DNA of 64,000 nucleotides from Vibrio sp. 99-8-1 (GTDB lineage: Bacteria; Pseudomonadota; Gammaproteobacteria; Enterobacterales; Vibrionaceae): the NCBI RefSeq assembly GCF_013114595.1, contig NZ_VTXE01000008.1:82920-146919 (forward strand). The letters run 5' to 3'. The stretch's first letter is position 1; each line of letters begins with the position of its first letter. The notes under the pieces are model-generated. The model saw only the letters and a list, made by a program, of their open reading frames with translations. It was not told the origin of the DNA and searched no databases. A program made the translations under genes and the position numbers. Below, piece after piece: positions 46,203 to 54,914 of this stretch.

Positions 46203-47264
46203 CTAAAAGTCTTTGCTGATGTACTCAGAAGTCATGCATTGAAGAACGCCGGAATAACCAAGATTGAAATTAATAATATCCCCTGCTTTATATTTATTTT
46301 GGCAATCATCCACGTCTAAAATTAGGTGGTCACTGCTACCACCGACAATGATAACGTCCGCGTCTTCGGGGAATAATTCATCAAAATTTACATCTTGTTT
46401 GCCAATAGCACATATGGCTCGCATGCGATTGCCTCTATCTGTGAAAGTAGGGACATTTCCAAATGCATCTAGCGCCGAGGAGTTTTGAGGAACAGAGGGT
46501 TTTCTTTTTACTTCTATGATTTCAGCACTCAATGTAAAGGTATTCTGTTTTGTCCCTTTCACTGGCATATCATTCAGGCCGATGCCCATTAGAATCGACG
46601 CACCAAGACGGAGCTGGTTAACCTCTGTGGGCAAGCTCCCTTCCATCATTAAAGGTAACCCGGCAGAACTGGCCCCTGATATTATCTTCAGTTTCACTTG
46701 GTACTTGTTCTCTATCTCTTTAGCAATAGCAACCAGTTTGGACTGATTCTCTATGCTTGGTTCAACCCCGCCAAAACAGGCAAGGTTTGATCCAATACCA
46801 AGCAACTCGATATTCTCAAGGTGGATACAAGTGCTGGCGAGTTCCTGCGTCATATTAATATTTATCGAGCCCTCTCGGAGATCACCGAGATCGTGCATAA
46901 TAATTACTTGATGTATTTTATTTTGTTCAACCGCAGAACGAGACAAAGCCTGCAAAATATCCAGTTCAGAGTTCAGGGAGATATCACTATATTTAATGAC
47001 CTCATCCACTTCACTTAGAGCAGGTAATCTTAGTAGCATTTTTTTAACGGCTATATGTTGTGCTTTCTTTAAATTCTTTATTCTTGAATCTGCAATTGTG
47101 TCTATTCCAGATTGAATAATCTCTTGAATAATACTGGGGGCAGAACATACTAATTTTGTCACCGCAACAGGTTCAACGCCATATTTTTGGCAAGATTTAA
47201 TTAGAGCCTGAGCATTAAATTTAATATTTTCTTTATGAGCAATAAGTTTAGGGTATTTGATCAT
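46203..47264 (-). CDS. Alanine racemase-like PLP enzyme, probable ornithine racemase
   Basis: The 353-aa protein shows the fold-type III barrel of alanine/ornithine racemases: VAVTKLVCSAPSII contains the PLP Lys, IMHDLGDLREGS, GIGSNLACFGGVEPS, LRLGASILMGIG. This N-terminal-barrel type without a full alanine-racemase C-terminus matches the ornithine racemase/YhfX group. Interconversion of L- and D-ornithine (or another diamino acid) is inferred from that resemblance and from the adjacent YfcC carrier. Confidence 0.75.
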   Translation of the reverse strand: MIKYPKLIAHKENIKFNAQALIKSCQKYGVEPVAVTKLVCSAPSIIQEIIQSGIDTIADSRIKNLKKAQHIAVKKMLLRLPALSEVDEVIKYSDISLNSELDILQALSRSAVEQNKIHQVIIMHDLGDLREGSININMTQELASTCIHLENIELLGIGSNLACFGGVEPSIENQSKLVAIAKEIENKYQVKLKIISGASSAGLPLMMEGSLPTEVNQLRLGASILMGIGLNDMPVKGTKQNTFTLSAEIIEVKRKPSVPQNSSALDAFGNVPTFTDRGNRMRAICAIGKQDVNFDELFPEDADVIIVGGSSDHLILDVDDCQNKYKAGDIINFNLGYSGVLQCMTSEYISKDF

Positions 47265-47439
47265 GGTGCTTTGTTTAGTTGTTATTTTTAAACAATGATC
47301 AGATAAAACGAAGGAAGGTAAAATAACTAGTTTGTAATGCTTACTTTAGAAATTGACTAAGCAATTACGGTTTTGCTGATAAAACAAATTAACTATAAAT
47401 ATCAGCAAGTTAAGAAGAATCGGATTATGGACGTTAATA

Positions 47440-47473
47440 AAAAATGGCGAAATTGGGATATCACGCCATTTTT
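47440..47473 (-). terminator. Terminator of the DhaK-LsrF operon
   Basis: AAAAATGGCG and its exact complement form a 10-bp stem over a 14-nt loop; A and T runs flank it so it can act on both strands. It is 32 bp after the DUF1097 stop and separates this operon from the racemase operon. Confidence 0.8.
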
Positions 47474-47504
47474 GTCTCTTTATTACCAATGTTAACTTAC
47501 TCGT

Positions 47505-48056
47505 TTAATGAGGAATATGATGCCCTCCATGACCTTCATTGTACTCTTCAATGTATGCTTCATAACGACCTCTGAGTGTTACCGTCATCCATCCATAGAA
47601 TATTCCTATCCCACAATAGATAAGCTCAGTTACTGTCGCCGTTACATAGGTAGCACCTGATACATAAGACATAAAACCAAAAAATGTACCAGCACCAACA
47701 AATAATGCAGGTACAAAATCAAATGGCGGCATTCGTTCTAAACAGATACATGGAACAACAACAACAAAAATGGCGAACGGAAAAGCAAAAAAACCAAAAC
47801 CTGAAAATGCACCGCCTAACTCCATGATGGCGATTGAGGCGATAATACCGGATATGTAGCCAAATACCGTTTTTTTGCCACCTTCAAGTGTACAACCAGC
47901 CATAAAGTACATCGCCCATGCAATAAACGCGATCCAGCCAAAGCCAACATTATTAGCAACAGGCATAAACCCTGCTAGTAGTTGGTCAAGTATTTGAATG
48001 GTAAATGCCAAAAACGCGACAATTACAGGTATCACTATAAATTGTTGAAATTTCAT
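47505..48056 (-). CDS. DUF1097 membrane protein
   Basis: The 183-aa protein has five or six hydrophobic segments (e.g. IVIPVIVAFLAFTIQIL, GFFAFPFAIFVVVVPCI) and the DUF1097 pattern of a small inner-membrane protein, and ends in a His-rich tail (GHGGHHIPH). It starts 12 bp after the aldolase stop, as the last gene of the operon. Uptake of the operon's substrate is inferred from position; the family has no established function. Confidence 0.82.
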   Translation of the reverse strand: MKFQQFIVIPVIVAFLAFTIQILDQLLAGFMPVANNVGFGWIAFIAWAMYFMAGCTLEGGKKTVFGYISGIIASIAIMELGGAFSGFGFFAFPFAIFVVVVPCICLERMPPFDFVPALFVGAGTFFGFMSYVSGATYVTATVTELIYCGIGIFYGWMTVTLRGRYEAYIEEYNEGHGGHHIPH

Positions 48057-48067
48057 CTTTACCTTCC

Positions 48068-48952
48068 TTAAGATTGGATACTTTTCTCTGTTTGATATAA
48101 ATCGTACGCCTGAACAGGAGTTAGGTTATCGTGAACGACACCGCTAATAGCCTTGATCATCCCTACAGGACTATCTGATTGGAATACATTGCGTCCCATA
48201 TCTACGCCCGCTGCACCAGATTGGATCGCATTGTAAGTAAGCTGTAACGCTTCCATTTCAGGCAGCTTTTTACCACCAGCAACCACAATGGGTACAGGGC
48301 ATGCGGCCACTACTTTATCGAAGTCATCACAGTAGTAAGTTTTTACAATATGAGCGCCGAGCTCTGCGATGACTCGGGTTGCCAACATGAAATAGCGAGT
48401 GGTTCTTTCCATCTCCTTACCGACCGCGGTCACGCCCAAGGTAGGCACGCCTAAACGGGCACCAGCATCAACGGTATTGACTAAATTTTGTAAACTGCTG
48501 CACTCTCCTTTAGAACCGACAAACACTTGAATCGCAAGACACGAAGCATTGATACGTAAAGCGTCATCAATATCGACACCCACCACCTCGTGGCTCATGT
48601 CATCTTTCAAAACCGTGCTGCCTGCGCTCGCACGCAGAATGACGGCTTTATTGTGAGTCGGTTGAATACAGCTTCGTAAAGCACCGCGAGTCGCCATTAG
48701 CGCATCAGCATACGGAGCAAGCGGTTCAATCGCTAAATCGAGTCGCTCCAATCCTGCTGTCGCCCCCATGATGTAACCATGGTCAAACGCGAGCATGACT
48801 GTTTTACCTGTATCAGGTCTGAATATTCGACTCAGTCTGTCCTTCATACCCCAGTCAACGTGATCCATTCCTTTTACATAGAACGATTGATTCGCTTGTG
48901 GTGTATCTAAGCCGTAATTCTTAGCCTGCTTCATTCCATCTTTATCTGCCAT
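48068..48952 (-). CDS. LsrF-like class I aldolase/thiolase
   Basis: The 294-aa barrel protein resembles LsrF: MADKDGMKQAKNYGL, FDHGYIMGATAGLERLD, GECSSLQNLV, GVTAVGKEME, and the Schiff-base Lys in AHIVKTYYCDD, followed by the phosphate-binding GGKK. LsrF acts on phosphorylated AI-2 derivatives, but no lsr kinase LsrK, LsrG or Lsr transporter is present. Here a DhaK/DhaL kinase pair precedes it, so cleavage of another ketose-phosphate is more likely. AGGAG fixes ATG 48952. Confidence 0.88.
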   Translation of the reverse strand: MADKDGMKQAKNYGLDTPQANQSFYVKGMDHVDWGMKDRLSRIFRPDTGKTVMLAFDHGYIMGATAGLERLDLAIEPLAPYADALMATRGALRSCIQPTHNKAVILRASAGSTVLKDDMSHEVVGVDIDDALRINASCLAIQVFVGSKGECSSLQNLVNTVDAGARLGVPTLGVTAVGKEMERTTRYFMLATRVIAELGAHIVKTYYCDDFDKVVAACPVPIVVAGGKKLPEMEALQLTYNAIQSGAAGVDMGRNVFQSDSPVGMIKAISGVVHDNLTPVQAYDLYQTEKSIQS

Positions 48953-48962
48953 TTTCTTACTC

Positions 48963-49601
48963 CTAGCTTTTGTCGTTCTGTATATATTGATTAAAAGATT
49001 CAAACAGGATTGCCATGCTAGTCGCGCCTGGATCGATAAATCCCACGGCTTTTTCACCCAAGTTTTTTGCTCGTCCACGTGTTGGAATCATTTGTTTAGT
49101 CGCTTCTGCACCTTGAGTGGCCGAGTCCGCAGCACGGGCAAACATAGATTCGATAGACTCACCATCCCACGAGGATCGCTCTAATGATTCCACAGCAGGG
49201 ATAAGCGCATCTAACATGGTTTTATCACCCGCATGTGCACCACTAAATTGCATTAATTTGTCTAACCCAGCACGGAAGGTGCTGGCAACTTGCGAGGGTG
49301 ATAACTCGGGTTCTGTTAAGCCTTCAGCCAGACCCAAAAAGAAATTACCCACTAACATTCCTGCCGAGCCACCATCCTGACTCATGATCGACCAACCAAG
49401 ATCATCGACTTGTTTATTCCAATCGCTACCGTACTGTTTGAGTGACTCTTCGATGCAATGGCACACTCTCATCATGGTGGTGCCATGATCCCCATCACCT
49501 GTTTTTCCATCCAACTCATTTAGATGAGGTACCTGTTGCTCAATGCTCTCAGCGGCATACTCCAACATGCCAAATAGCACATTTTGGTTGAACTCTGTCA
49601 T
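48963..49601 (-). CDS. DhaL-like kinase subunit, second copy
   Basis: The 212-aa DAK2-type protein has GDGDHGTTMMRV (Asp residues for metal and nucleotide), DGGSAGMLVGNFFLG, GAHAGDKTMLDAL and GRAKNLGEKAVGFIDPGA. It is the partner of the DhaK-like gene upstream and lies 10 bp before the LsrF-like gene. No DhaM is in this operon; phosphate may come from ATP or from the DhaM at 7013. The frame to 49625 lacks a ribosome site, which AGGAG gives at 49601. Confidence 0.88.
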   Translation of the reverse strand: MTEFNQNVLFGMLEYAAESIEQQVPHLNELDGKTGDGDHGTTMMRVCHCIEESLKQYGSDWNKQVDDLGWSIMSQDGGSAGMLVGNFFLGLAEGLTEPELSPSQVASTFRAGLDKLMQFSGAHAGDKTMLDALIPAVESLERSSWDGESIESMFARAADSATQGAEATKQMIPTRGRAKNLGEKAVGFIDPGATSMAILFESFNQYIQNDKS

Positions 49602-49629
49602 TACCTTTCTCCTGAATTCAGGCAAAACG

Positions 49630-49671
49630 CCACCCTACGCCAAAGACGCATAACCATTTAACTTAGGGTGG
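49630..49671. repeat. Hairpin between DhaK-like and DhaL-like genes
   Basis: CCACCCTA and TAGGGTGG pair across 26 nt in the 118-bp gap; the operon's longest internal gap. It may stabilise or process the mRNA. Confidence 0.4.
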
Positions 49672-49719
49672 GGTTTAGCTCAGCTCACTGGCGATTTAGG
49701 CCAGCAAGCCAATTAATCA

Positions 49720-50715
49720 CTACTGTTGAGTCCAGTACGGTGTGTTACAAGGTTTGTCCCAATATTGAAGTGTTTCATTATCAAACTTACCGATACACAT
49801 CTGGAAACCTGCCATTTCCTGAACCGTCAAAATCTCTTCGACTTTTGAACGGACTACTTTGGCACCTTGCTCTTCTAATGAAAGGTGACATGCTCGGGCA
49901 ACAATAAACATTTCCATCAATGTAGTCGCTCCTGAGCCATTGACCATTAACATAAGGTCATCACCCGACTCTATATTAAGTGCCTTGCTTAGCTGCGCTA
50001 GCATGATATTAGCGGTATCATCTGCCGTCTGAATCTTCATTCGACCACCGCCACCTTCTCCATGCTGTCCCATACCAATTTCCATCTCATCATCAGCTAA
50101 ATCGCCAATCGCCATTCCTGACTGAGGGTGCGTTGCATTACTCATTGCTACTGCTAGAGTTGCCATGTTTTGATTAAATTTTTCAGCAATGCGTATAACT
50201 TCGTCTAGAGAAAGCCCTGCTTCAGCTGCAGCTCCGGCAATTTTATAAACGGGTACACAACCCGCCAACCCTCGCTTATCTTTTTCATCAGCATCTAAGC
50301 CCGCACTGATGTCTTCGTGCGTAAGTAACATTTTGACATTGATACCTTCTCGTTTAGCCATTTCCATCGCCATATTGGCTGCCATGACGTCACCTTCATG
50401 GTTAAGCACAATCAATAGAACACCCGCCGGACAGTTCGCAAGCTTTAGCGCTTCAAATACCTTTGGGGCACCAGGAGCGGCAAAGATATCACCGACGACA
50501 GAGTAATCGAGCATTCCCTCTCCTACATAACCACTTAATGCTGGCTCATGACCTGCGCCACCAAGGGTAACAAGCGCAACTTTATTCGCTTCTTTAGCTG
50601 TCGCTCTAGCCACAATTTTATCTGACAGAACTTTCACTTTGTGAGGAAAAGTCATAGCCAAACCTTGAAGAAGTTCTACCGTAATATTTTCGCTATTATT
50701 GATAAATTTTTTCAT
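49720..50715 (-). CDS. DhaK-like kinase subunit, second copy
   Basis: The 331-aa protein has LGGAGHEPALSGYVGEG and the substrate-binding His in GMGQHGEGGGGRM. In ordinary DhaK this loop is GIHGEPG; the change from Pro-containing to Gly-rich loop implies a different carbonyl substrate than dihydroxyacetone. MVNGSGATTLMEMF matches the NGLGGT segment. Its subunit DhaL-like is next in the operon. A ketose of four to six carbons is plausible; not determinable. Confidence 0.88.
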   Translation of the reverse strand: MKKFINNSENITVELLQGLAMTFPHKVKVLSDKIVARATAKEANKVALVTLGGAGHEPALSGYVGEGMLDYSVVGDIFAAPGAPKVFEALKLANCPAGVLLIVLNHEGDVMAANMAMEMAKREGINVKMLLTHEDISAGLDADEKDKRGLAGCVPVYKIAGAAAEAGLSLDEVIRIAEKFNQNMATLAVAMSNATHPQSGMAIGDLADDEMEIGMGQHGEGGGGRMKIQTADDTANIMLAQLSKALNIESGDDLMLMVNGSGATTLMEMFIVARACHLSLEEQGAKVVRSKVEEILTVQEMAGFQMCIGKFDNETLQYWDKPCNTPYWTQQ

Positions 50716-50842
50716 TGTAGGGTTCTCTTTATCACGTTCTTGTTCAGTTATTAATCTGAACTGAATAGATAGAAAATCAGTTAAATCCGCTTTATTTCAC
50801 TGTGATCTGACTGACCTATAATCATAACGATGTTAGCGCCCA

Positions 50843-51157
50843 CTAATGGTACTGCATTAGCTCAACAGGGGCTTCATCTTCCAAAATAAAAGCAATGGTT
50901 AATGATTCACTGGCATCAAATGGTTCCAACAGCACTTCTTTTCCTACCATTGCTTGTTGTAAATCATCCACTTCATAAGCAACATGAGCGGTCGTTTTTA
51001 ACGCTTCAGGCATTGGGCTTTCTGGTAAAAATCGTAACCACTCAATACGATTATCGCTATTAGAAAAGTCGGTCACATACAAGCCAATATCAGCATTAAA
51101 TGTCTCCCCCTCATGAACGACTGATGTCGGAATACCAACATGATTAAACTTTTTCAT
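50843..51157 (-). CDS. Small VOC-fold protein
   Basis: The 104-aa protein begins NHVGIPTSVV, keeps AHVAYEVDDLQQAM and ends AFILEDEAPVELMQYH, the pattern of VOC epimerases/isomerases with His and Glu metal ligands. It is the first gene of the DhaK/DhaL/LsrF-like operon, 127 bp before DhaK. An isomerase or epimerase step before or after the kinase is inferred from position. Confidence 0.75.
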   Translation of the reverse strand: MKKFNHVGIPTSVVHEGETFNADIGLYVTDFSNSDNRIEWLRFLPESPMPEALKTTAHVAYEVDDLQQAMVGKEVLLEPFDASESLTIAFILEDEAPVELMQYH

Positions 51158-51221
51158 CTATCCCTCCTTGAATTGTTTTTTGGGTACGGCATTTAATATA
51201 GTGAGTACTCCCTCGATTGAA

Positions 51222-51237
51222 TGTGACATATATCACA
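51222..51237 (-). promoter_or_regulatory. CRP site of the DhaK-LsrF operon
   Basis: TGTGA-CATATA-TCACA is a full match to the CRP core, centred 72 bp upstream of the first gene, a normal class I activating distance from the likely promoter. It marks the operon as catabolic and glucose-repressed. Confidence 0.8.
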
Positions 51238-51304
51238 CACAAAAATAAGAGATAAACTATTGAATTATATAATTAATTTTATTTACTCTTATTCAGTAAA
51301 CAAG

Positions 51305-51450
51305 CAAGTGCAACAAATGCGCACAAAAAACCAACAGGGGCAAGTGCAACAAAATCATCCTTTAAAAACAACATTTTTAGCGATATCTACATGACAAGTG
51401 CAACAAACTAGAATAAGTCAAATGAGGGAAAGTTAGAGCAAGTGCAACAC
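51305..51450. repeat. Four direct repeats CAAGTGCAACA
   Basis: CAAGTGCAACAAA occurs at 51305, 51341 and 51395, and CAAGTGCAACAC at 51439; spacings are 36, 54 and 44 bp. They lie directly downstream of the IS30-type HTH gene. The last copy is inside a perfect 10-bp inverted repeat (51434-51443 and 51457-51466). Not a CRISPR: spacers are unequal and repeats short. Binding sites for the neighbouring HTH protein are the best guess. Confidence 0.8.
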
Positions 51451-51474
51451 GTGATCTTGCTCTAAAAAATAATA

Positions 51475-51831
51475 TTAAATTGCTGGTTCAAAGCTATCGA
51501 GCAAGCTATTAAGCTGCTCTGTTGTCAATTCGGGATGATGATGAACAATAAATGTCTGGCACTGGTCTCTATCCCATCCCAGACTGAGTAACTCCTTGAG
51601 CAACTCTTCATACTGCCTTTCAACAATTTGCTGATGAAATTTTTTACGATAAATAGCCATTCTTTGCGCTAACTGTGGCTCATAGCCATACGGGCCCGAA
51701 TTGCGGTTGAGTTCTCGACTAACCGTTGAGCGATGCACAGCTAATACTCTGGCTATCTCTGATTGGGATTTCCCTTCTTTACGCATGGCCCAAATCTGTA
51801 AACGCTTATCTTCCGTTAACTGTTTATACAC
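51475..51831 (-). CDS. IS30-type HTH protein, transposase N-terminus only
   Basis: The 118-aa protein has the IS30 transposase DNA-binding part: QLTEDKRLQIWAMRKEGKSQ, SEIARVLAVHRSTVSRELNRN, YEPQLAQRMAIYRKK. The catalytic DDE domain is absent and a helical ending with its own stop follows. It is therefore a truncated transposase or a domesticated regulator. Four matching repeats lie just after its stop codon. Confidence 0.8.
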   Translation of the reverse strand: MYKQLTEDKRLQIWAMRKEGKSQSEIARVLAVHRSTVSRELNRNSGPYGYEPQLAQRMAIYRKKFHQQIVERQYEELLKELLSLGWDRDQCQTFIVHHHPELTTEQLNSLLDSFEPAI

Positions 51832-52136
51832 TCAGATTTCCTCCTTAGACAAAGCGATTTGCATGGTACTTTGCTACAAGTTCCTAATAGAATCTGTGAA
51901 CAACAAAGCAGGCTGACGCTACAGCCACTAAATTGCTCACACTTTTAGAAAACGGGCTTGGGGTGTTCCAATTCTATTAAGATCAAAGTACTTAAATGTA
52001 ACCATCGTTTAATACGACAGAGAACATGCTGACTAATTTACAGAAACTGGTATCATAAATCGGCGAAGCAGAGCCACTGTTTTGCCTAAACCATAAGCCC
52101 CATTTATGGCTTCAACTTATTGAAAGGATTATTCAA
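51832..52136. other. Spacer, no gene seen
   Basis: No gene or clear element in these 305 bp between divergent genes. The HTH gene promoter and the SYLF promoter are presumably here. Confidence 0.5.
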
Positions 52137-52721
52137 ATGCAGGTTAGTGCAATAAAACAAATTCTGAGTCTATTTTTGTTGGCGGTAGTTACCTTCATTG
52201 TGCCAACCATGGCAAATGCTGAATCAGGAAAGTACCAGTCTGCGATCAATCGCTTCAAAAAAGCCCCTGAGGTAGATAGTTTTTTTAATGAAAGTTATGG
52301 CTTTGCTATTTTTCCCACGGTAGGAAAAGGTGGTATAGGGATTGGTGGCGCATATGGTGAAGGGCGAGTATATCGACAAAACAAGTATGTTGGTGATACG
52401 TCACTAAGCCAACTTACTTTTGGCTTACAGTTTGGTGCGCAAGCTTACAGTGAAATCATATTCTTTAAAAATAAAGCGGCATTTCTATCGTTTACCAGCA
52501 ACAGTTTTGAGTTTGGAGCACAAGCCTCAGCAGTCGCACTTACAATCGGAGCAAGCGCGACGGCAGGATCAAATGGCGTCAGTGCTTCCGCTGGTGAAAA
52601 GCAGAGCGTGGCAAAATATATTGATGATATGGCGGTATTTACAGTAACGAAAGGAGGACTTATGTACGAAGCCTCTATTGGTGGTCAAGGCTTCACGTTC
52701 GCACCGAATGATGACTTTTAA
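52137..52721 (+). CDS. SYLF (Ysc84) domain exported protein
   Basis: The 194-aa protein has a signal peptide ending MANAE and a SYLF/Ysc84 domain: FFNESYGFAIFPTVGKGGIGIGGAYGEG, FGLQFGAQAYSEIIFF and the glycine-rich ASATAG region. SYLF domains bind lipids in eukaryotes; bacterial exported versions have no known role. A GGATT ribosome site precedes ATG. Confidence 0.88.
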   Translation: MQVSAIKQILSLFLLAVVTFIVPTMANAESGKYQSAINRFKKAPEVDSFFNESYGFAIFPTVGKGGIGIGGAYGEGRVYRQNKYVGDTSLSQLTFGLQFGAQAYSEIIFFKNKAAFLSFTSNSFEFGAQASAVALTIGASATAGSNGVSASAGEKQSVAKYIDDMAVFTVTKGGLMYEASIGGQGFTFAPNDDF

Positions 52722-52739
52722 CGCGGTTGATTAGCAAAA

Positions 52740-52780
52740 TTCGCTTTTACTGACATCCTAGTTGGAGCAATAAAAGCGAA
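52740..52780. terminator. Convergent hairpin
   Basis: TTCGCTTTTA and its exact complement (52740-52749, 52771-52780) flank 21 nt, between the SYLF stop and the convergent 71-aa gene. The T/A-rich arms suit bidirectional termination. Confidence 0.5.
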
Positions 52781-52790
52781 TCACAGTTCA

Positions 52791-53006
52791 TTATTTGACT
52801 TCGTTTTCTGAAACGTCCTCAAACTCACCTTCTATAGCGGAACGCTGCTGATATGACGCAGCCTCAGCATCAGCCTTAAATTTATTTTGCAGTTGCTTGC
52901 CGGTAATCACGGCGGCAATAGTCAGTGGAATAACCATTATCAAGCTAAAAACCATCGTGATAATAGTGGTAAAAATTGCCAACACTGAAAACAATACTCT
53001 ATTCAT
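52791..53006 (-). CDS. Small membrane protein, 71 aa
   Basis: Two-part protein: a long hydrophobic stretch (VLFSVLAIFTTIITMVFSLIMVIPLTIAAVI) able to form one long or two short helices, then a charged, glutamate-rich tail (AIEGEFEDVSENEV). No family recognised. Monocistronic, in inverse orientation to the SYLF gene. Confidence 0.6.
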   Translation of the reverse strand: MNRVLFSVLAIFTTIITMVFSLIMVIPLTIAAVITGKQLQNKFKADAEAASYQQRSAIEGEFEDVSENEVK

Positions 53007-53205
53007 ATTCTACCTCTGATGATTCAATTAAGTCGCTCAGCCTTATAACTAAGCGACTTTAAAGAGCATATACCGTTCAACATGAACCTAATATGAACAT
53101 TGTTCTCTTGTCACCTAAAAGTGCTTCATTAGCTGACGTTACTGGCCAGTTAACCACAAAGTGCCTATTCAGAGTGTCGCTATAGCAATAGAGTCGCTAC
53201 CGCTA

Positions 53206-54537
53206 TTACTCTTCCGAAGGTTTCGCTGCTGGCTTTTTCTTTGGTACGAATACCTCATCACCGACAGAAACATTCTTGTAAAAGCTGTTATCACGTTTAG
53301 CGGGTTTTTTCGCAGTTTTCTTCTGTGTCGCTTTTTTCTTCTTCTGATCTGTGACTCGCTTTTTAACATTTGGCTGGCGAGGTTTTATGCCTTTAAATTT
53401 ACCTTTAAGGCCTTCTAATTCAGAGAAAGATAAGTCCTGATGTAAAAACGCTTCTACTCGCTTAAAGCTATCCCAGTCTTTCGGGCCAACAAGTGATAAC
53501 GCTGTTCCTTTGCTTCCTGCTCTTCCTGTTCTTCCCACACGATGCACGTACTCTTCAGTGTGTTTCGGCATATCAAAGTTAATTACGTGGGTTACATTGG
53601 CAATATCTAGTCCACGAGAAGCAACATCTGTCGTGACGAGTATCTTAAAGACACTACGCTCGAACTGACTCATGATGGTATTGCGTTGAGCTTGATTTAG
53701 ATTCCCACTCAAGGCGATAGCTTTTAGCTTCTTATCATTGAGTTCTTTTGTCAGTCTTTCCGTATCCGCACGTGTGGCGGTGAAAATAATGACCTGACGA
53801 TAATCTGCATCTTCAATAAGACGGTGCAGAATAGCTTCTTTATGATCAAGGTGATCACAAAGATAAAATGACTGAGCAATATCTTTATGCTGCTCACTGG
53901 CAGAACCTACCGTTATACGCTTAGGATCGTTGAGCATTTCCATTGCGATATCAATAACTTCTGTATGTTCTAACGTAGCAGAAAACATCAATGTTTGACG
54001 ACGACGATGTTTTGCTGCTTTATGAATTCGGCGCAACTCAGGTGCAAAACCTAGATCAAGCATGCGATCAGCTTCATCTAGAATCAAGGTATCTAAACCA
54101 TCTAAAAACATTGAACGATGTTCAAGGTGATCCGCTAGACGTCCAGGGGTGGCCACTATAAATTTAGGGTACTTACGTAGCGCTTTTACTTGATCATTAA
54201 AGTTCTCACCACCAACAATAAGTGCTCCGGTATAGGACAAGCCTCCAAGCATACTTCGCAGCTCACCATAAACTTGTTTAGCCAGTTCACGAGTTGGGGC
54301 TAATATAACGGCACGAGGATCTCTTGCAGAAAATGATTTTGTTTTTAATGCTTTATGTAACATAGGTAAAACAAACGCCAAGGTTTTACCTGATCCGGTT
54401 TTGGAAGACGCCAGTAGATCTTTTCCAGCAATTGCAACCGGTATGGCTTGCTGCTGAATGTCAGTTGCCTGCTTAAAAGCATAGTGATTAAGGTTTTTAA
54501 GTAAGCGGTTATCAAGACCTAGTTCTTTAAACTGCAA
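53206..54537 (-). CDS. DEAD-box ATP-dependent RNA helicase
   Basis: The 443-aa enzyme has Q motif, motif I SSKTGSGKT, Ia PTRELAKQ, Ib TPGRL, II DEAD (LDEADRMLDLG), III SAT, V RGLDI, VI HRVGRTGRAG, and a Lys-rich tail (KKKATQKKTAKKPAKR) for RNA binding. The frame runs to 54597, but the family begins LQFKELGLDNRLL; TTG 54537 with GGAG at 6 nt is the probable start. RhlE/SrmB-type role in ribosome assembly or RNA turnover is inferred. Confidence 0.92.
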   Translation of the reverse strand: MQFKELGLDNRLLKNLNHYAFKQATDIQQQAIPVAIAGKDLLASSKTGSGKTLAFVLPMLHKALKTKSFSARDPRAVILAPTRELAKQVYGELRSMLGGLSYTGALIVGGENFNDQVKALRKYPKFIVATPGRLADHLEHRSMFLDGLDTLILDEADRMLDLGFAPELRRIHKAAKHRRRQTLMFSATLEHTEVIDIAMEMLNDPKRITVGSASEQHKDIAQSFYLCDHLDHKEAILHRLIEDADYRQVIIFTATRADTERLTKELNDKKLKAIALSGNLNQAQRNTIMSQFERSVFKILVTTDVASRGLDIANVTHVINFDMPKHTEEYVHRVGRTGRAGSKGTALSLVGPKDWDSFKRVEAFLHQDLSFSELEGLKGKFKGIKPRQPNVKKRVTDQKKKKATQKKTAKKPAKRDNSFYKNVSVGDEVFVPKKKPAAKPSEE

Positions 54538-54597
54538 AGTGCGCTCCACGGATTGTGATGATAAAAATAGCCCGCAATGATACCGTGAAAACACCAT

Positions 54598-54914
54598 CTA
54601 TGGATATAGATCACATTAAATAATCACGATTATTTTATCATCAACTCACTAGCATCGAAGAGTCATAAAGTATCTGCTCTTTTTAAACTATATACTAAAC
54701 TAATAGTTAACAAGTTTATGACTTGAGAGAATAGGAGAGGTAAACTCTCTAAATGGCGTAACTAAACGCAGTAATTCATAAACCATTCATATACTCACCT
54801 TTAAGTTGCTCAACGAGTTTATGTGATGGCGTTATTTATCAGCGCGATTGTTCACTTTAAGCTCAGGCCAAGTATGAACAGTCATTGAAGAGATAATAGT
54901 AACAGGGAGCTCAA
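54598..54914. other. Spacer upstream of lpp, no gene seen
   Basis: This AT-rich 317-bp spacer between divergent genes shows no gene or recognised motif; lpp and helicase promoters must lie here. Confidence 0.5.

Noticed and set aside
47265..47504. Additional gene between the racemase and DUF1097 genes
   Set aside because: Only the terminator at 47440-47473 is visible; no supported frame.
51305..51450. CRISPR array
   Set aside because: The repeats are 11-13 bases, spacers are unequal, and there are no cas genes.
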